From Patescibacteria group bacterium (lineage in GTDB: Bacteria; Patescibacteriota; JABMPQ01; JAHIRA01), in the NCBI GenBank assembly GCA_018818905.1, contig JAHIRA010000170.1, forward strand, positions 1 to 9,475: a DNA stretch of 9,475 bases, written 5' to 3'. Positions 6,495 through 9,475 of this stretch are shown here, in pieces. Made by a program: the position numbers and the translations under genes. The stretch's first letter is position 1. The number at the start of each line of letters is the position of its first letter. Below the pieces are notes generated by a model. It ran no database searches and had not been told where the DNA came from. It saw only the letters and a list, made by a program, of their open reading frames with translations.

Positions 6495-7289
6495 ATGCCA
6501 CAAGTGCAGCTAAAAGAACTACGGATACAGGTTCAAGGCCTTCTTGTGAACTACAAAACAATTGGTCTCGGGACGCCGATTTTGATTTTGCCAGGCTGGG
6601 GAGGATCCTCAGAAACATGGAAAAGTTTCATTGATTATTTCAAGGCCAGTGACAAATATCAACTGATTGTCCTTGACTTGCCAGGTTTTGGCAAAAGTGA
6701 TGATCCGCCGGTGGCTTGGTCAGTGAGTGACTATGTAAATTTCGTTTTGGACTTCACCGAGAAAATTGATCTGGAACGTTTTGTTTTGGTTGGGCATTCT
6801 TTTGGCGGTCGGGTATCTATCAAGCTAACAGCCAGGTATCAGCAAAAAGTCGAGGCCCTTGTTTTGGTAGCTGCTGCGGGCATCAAACACAAAAAAAGCC
6901 TCAAGCAAAGAACTGGCAATCTGCTAGCCAAGCAAGGGAAGAAAATATTCTCCCTCCCTTTTTTCAAGAAGTACTTTCATTTTTCTAGAAAGGCTCTTTA
7001 CAAACTGCTGAGAGAAAGAGACTATGTCAAAACTAGAGGAAACATGAAAGAGACTTTTCAACGGGTTGTAGCCGAAGATCTGACACCATATTTAAACGAT
7101 ATCAAAGTTCCAACCTTGATCATTTGGGGGACAAAGGATCGCATGACGCCAGTTAATGACGCCTACGTTATGAATGATGGGATTTCCGGCTCAGTTCTAG
7201 AAGTTATTGAGGGAGGTGGTCATGGATTACACAAAGAGATGCCCAAAAGACTCAATAACACCATTTTGCATTTCATTTCTAGACCATGA
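6495..7289 (+). CDS. Alpha/beta-fold hydrolase
   Basis: This is a 264-residue serine hydrolase of the alpha/beta superfamily. The oxyanion-loop strand LILPGWGGSSETW is at 30-42, DLPGFGKSD follows at 61-69, the nucleophile elbow GHSFGG carries Ser102, Asp215 sits in IIWGTKDRMTP, and His243 in GGGHGLHKEMP completes the triad. A basic cap region (about 130-185) separates the two halves. There is no signal peptide or membrane helix, so it is probably cytoplasmic. The substrate cannot be read from sequence; esterase, amidase or C-C hydrolase activity are all possible. Its stop overlaps the next gene's start (ATGA), tying it to the membrane Mur ligase and the aminotransferase and suggesting a role in the same envelope pathway. 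It begins 10 bases after serS. Confidence 0.92.
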   Translation: MPQVQLKELRIQVQGLLVNYKTIGLGTPILILPGWGGSSETWKSFIDYFKASDKYQLIVLDLPGFGKSDDPPVAWSVSDYVNFVLDFTEKIDLERFVLVGHSFGGRVSIKLTARYQQKVEALVLVAAAGIKHKKSLKQRTGNLLAKQGKKIFSLPFFKKYFHFSRKALYKLLRERDYVKTRGNMKETFQRVVAEDLTPYLNDIKVPTLIIWGTKDRMTPVNDAYVMNDGISGSVLEVIEGGGHGLHKEMPKRLNNTILHFISRP

Positions 7290-8914
7290 TTGTTACTCTT
7301 ATTATTATTTTGCTGTTTGTTGCCGCTTTGGCCTTGATTATCAACGAGGTTTTGTACTGGACTTATCTTTTCCAACTCAAGGAGTATAGATTTGATCGAC
7401 TCAAAGAGTATTTTGAGTCTCCAGAAGGGATGAAGCTTCTTAAGTCTAGGTTGCTTTATGCCGGGTTTTTTGGTCTTTATTTTTTGATTGAGATTGTAGT
7501 TTATGTTTATAATCAAGATGGCCGTGACTTTTCATTTCTCAGTATGGTTCCTTTTGTTTTCTTTGTTTTCTTTATTCTGTATTCTTCTTTCCGTTTTTTG
7601 TTGACTCTCAGGCAAAAAAGGCTGCGTATTCCAACTTTTAGTCCACGAGCTATCAGTATGTTAGTGTTTGCTTACGGAGCCATAATAATTATGGCCTTGC
7701 TAACACTTGATTTTTTTGTCGCCTATCTGGAAGGGAGCCTTTTGTTTGTTCTTATTTTTGTCCCTATTTTTGTCTTGGCGGCACTTGTCATAACTTTACC
7801 CTTGGCCAACTTCCTCAAAAAGAGAGTTTTTGACAAAGCCAAAGCCAAACGAGAGAGTCTTGATAATCTATTGGTGATTGGTATCACCGGAAGCTACGGC
7901 AAGACCAGTGTCAAAGAATATGTCTATCAAATTTTCTCTCGTTGTTTCAACACGCTAAAGACAGACACGCATGTCAATACTGAACTTGGGATCGCCAATA
8001 CAGTAATCGACAAGCTCAACGATCAACATCAAGTTTTTGTGGTTGAAATGGGGGCGTATAAAAAAGGTGAAATCAAGTTTGTTTCAGAAATTATTAAACC
8101 CAATGTTGGAATCATTACCGGCATCAATGAGCAGCATCTATCTCTTTTTGGCAGTCAAGAAAATATCGTCAAAGGCAAGGCTGAGCTAGCCACTGCCTTA
8201 CCACAAGATGGGCCTCTTATTCTCAATGGTGATAACAAGTATTGCCGAGAAATAGGTCGTAAAATAAAACGCCAGAACAGCTACTATTCACTCAAAAGAA
8301 AAACAGATCTTTATCTAGAAAAAGCTGAGCTAAAAGAAGATTCTTCATATTTTGAACTGGGGTACAAAGGTCAAAATTACCCTTTCAAAACTTCTTTGGT
8401 CGGGGAGCACAATTTGCAGAACTTGATGGCCGCCATTCTGACCGCTTTTGAACTTGGTGTGTCCTATGACATCATCAAGAAAGCACTTCTTAATCTCAAG
8501 CCACTTTCAGAAAACATGGAGGTGATCAGGAAAGGTCAACACAGCTATATCGACAATACTTATAACCTTAATCCAGCTAGCATTAAAGCCGCAGTCAAAA
8601 TGCTAAAATTTTATCCCAAGAGTCGCAAGGTTTTGGTTCTGGACGACATTCTAGAGCTCGGAGAGAAGGCCAAGAGCGTTCATACTACCGTTGGAGAGCA
8701 GATCACTGATTTTGACCGGGTGTACCTGATAGGAAAGAATTATTCTAACGTGGTTAAAAAGTCAGCTCTTGAAGCTGGATTAGCTGAGGAGCAAGTTAAA
8801 ATCACTCATGATTTGGACAACGTTGCCAGAAAGATCAAAAAAATGAAACAGAGAAGCGTGATCGTTTTGCTTGGCAAGGGGTGTAAAAAAGTAAGCCACA
8901 AATTAGATGTTTGA
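7286..8914 (+). CDS. Membrane-anchored MurF-like Mur ligase
   Basis: Mur ligases join an amino acid or peptide to a carboxylate using ATP. In this 542-residue protein the Mur central domain begins near residue 193 with the P-loop GITGSYGKTSVKE (199-211). It is followed by EMGAYKKGEI (254-263), NEQHLSLFGS (281-290), the probable carbamylated-lysine region KGKAEL (296-301), and GEHNLQNLMAA (373-383). The C-terminal domain has DNTYNLNPASIKAAV (423-437), VLDDILELGEK and LLGKG, close to MurF. The usual MurF N-terminal UDP-binding domain is missing. Residues 1-190 instead hold about five hydrophobic segments (2-25, 56-75, 86-106, 123-145, 150-174) with basic loops. The substrate may thus be lipid-linked or membrane-proximal (inference). 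It is the middle gene of a translationally overlapping trio. The family is sure; the name MurF is provisional. Confidence 0.9.
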   Translation: MIVTLIIILLFVAALALIINEVLYWTYLFQLKEYRFDRLKEYFESPEGMKLLKSRLLYAGFFGLYFLIEIVVYVYNQDGRDFSFLSMVPFVFFVFFILYSSFRFLLTLRQKRLRIPTFSPRAISMLVFAYGAIIIMALLTLDFFVAYLEGSLLFVLIFVPIFVLAALVITLPLANFLKKRVFDKAKAKRESLDNLLVIGITGSYGKTSVKEYVYQIFSRCFNTLKTDTHVNTELGIANTVIDKLNDQHQVFVVEMGAYKKGEIKFVSEIIKPNVGIITGINEQHLSLFGSQENIVKGKAELATALPQDGPLILNGDNKYCREIGRKIKRQNSYYSLKRKTDLYLEKAELKEDSSYFELGYKGQNYPFKTSLVGEHNLQNLMAAILTAFELGVSYDIIKKALLNLKPLSENMEVIRKGQHSYIDNTYNLNPASIKAAVKMLKFYPKSRKVLVLDDILELGEKAKSVHTTVGEQITDFDRVYLIGKNYSNVVKKSALEAGLAEEQVKITHDLDNVARKIKKMKQRSVIVLLGKGCKKVSHKLDV

Positions 8915-9475
8915 AAGAATAATTACAACTTCTCTTTCTCCAAACACTAACAAGAAACAACTTCACTTGTGCTTGAAGAATATTTTAAATCCCTTCTTGT
9001 GGGGAAACTGGAAGAAAGGACCAGAAGAACAGAAACTTATAGAAAAATTTCAAGCATACTTTCAAGGGTATGAGGCAGTCAGTTTTGGTAGTGGTCGAGC
9101 AGCTCTTTACTATCTCCTCAAGAGCTTTGGTGTCACCACGGGCGATGAGGTTATTGTTCAGGCTTATACATGTGTTTCTGTCCCAAATTCTATTGTTTGG
9201 CTGGGGGCTAAACCGGTCTATGTTGATGTTCGGAATGATTTCAATATGGATCCCGAGCTAATTGAACCAGCCATCACATCAAAGACCAAAGTCATTCTCA
9301 CTCAGAACACCTTTGGCAAACCAGCAGATATAAGAAGGATTAAAGACATTGCCGAAAAGCACAATCTGATTCTAATTGAAGATGCGGCTCATGCCCTGGG
9401 AGCTGAGGTTGCGTCACAAAAGATAGGTGGATTTGGTGATGGAGCTATTTTCTCCTTTGGTCGTGATAAAGTTAT
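8907..9475 (+). CDS. DegT/DnrJ/EryC1/StrS aminotransferase (3' end off window)
   Basis: This is a PLP-dependent aminotransferase of the family that makes amino sugars and related compounds; 189 codons are visible and the frame is still open at the edge. Landmarks are VSFGSGRAALYYLL (58-71, phosphate-binding turn), AYTCVSVPNSI (86-96), LIEDAAHALGAE (156-167, with Asp159 facing the PLP nitrogen), and GFGDGAIFSFGRDKV ending at the edge, where Lys188 is the expected Schiff-base lysine. The start MFERIITTSLSPNT overlaps the Mur ligase stop by 8 bases and has no adjacent Shine-Dalgarno sequence. Its N-terminus resembles those of DegT proteins I associate with Patescibacteria. The substrate cannot be told, and the C-terminal domain is outside the window. 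Confidence 0.92.
   Translation, partial: MFERIITTSLSPNTNKKQLHLCLKNILNPFLWGNWKKGPEEQKLIEKFQAYFQGYEAVSFGSGRAALYYLLKSFGVTTGDEVIVQAYTCVSVPNSIVWLGAKPVYVDVRNDFNMDPELIEPAITSKTKVILTQNTFGKPADIRRIKDIAEKHNLILIEDAAHALGAEVASQKIGGFGDGAIFSFGRDKV

Noticed and set aside
7220..7516. Minus-strand open frame at the hydrolase / Mur ligase overlap
   Set aside because: It is antisense to two well-supported genes and its Asn/Lys-rich translation looks like chance.
9070..9261. Short plus-strand open frame near the right edge
   Set aside because: It is out of frame within the aminotransferase, whose conserved motifs run through the same bases in another frame.

Overview
The window is about 9.5 kb of compact bacterial DNA with every recognisable gene on the + strand. 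Gaps are 15 bp or less, and several starts overlap the previous stop. UGA is used as a stop (genes ending at 2885, 7289 and 8914) and is not needed as a sense codon, so the standard bacterial code applies. Several features resemble what I know of Candidate Phyla Radiation (Patescibacteria) genomes: a membrane-anchored bactofilin-like repeat protein, a Mur ligase with an N-terminal membrane domain, a DegT-type aminotransferase directly behind it, almost no Shine-Dalgarno sequences, and very tight packing. That assignment is inference from gene content; there is no rRNA to confirm it.

Layout. (1) Bases 1 to about 847 hold the remnant of an IS200/IS605-type element: hairpins resembling the right end / omega-RNA 3' end, then the first two thirds of a tnpB gene. 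Its base and codon use is more GC-rich than the rest. (2) At about 838-850 tnpB passes abruptly into the middle of a class II lysyl-tRNA synthetase gene. Neither gene is complete, and their conserved segments overlap by about 10 bases, so this is either a microhomology deletion/insertion or an assembly chimera. (3) The lysyl-tRNA synthetase continues in frame into a complete HD-superfamily hydrolase domain. (4) Three short genes follow: a divergent MazG-like pyrophosphohydrolase, a RibL/TagD-like nucleotidyltransferase and an RdgB/HAM1 XTP/dITP diphosphatase. With the HD domain they form a nucleotide-handling group. (5) An exported, membrane-anchored protein with tandem 17-residue beta-repeats comes next, then a complete seryl-tRNA synthetase. 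(6) The right end is a coupled trio: an alpha/beta hydrolase, a MurF-like ligase with about five membrane helices in place of the usual UDP-binding domain, and a DegT/DnrJ/EryC1 aminotransferase cut by the window edge.

The genes from lysS onward look like one operon-like string mixing translation (LysRS, SerRS), nucleotide sanitation and cell-envelope functions. I see no convincing terminator, promoter, tRNA, rRNA or CRISPR array. The points most worth following are the LysRS-HD fusion, the hydrolase / membrane Mur ligase / aminotransferase trio, and the tnpB-lysS junction.
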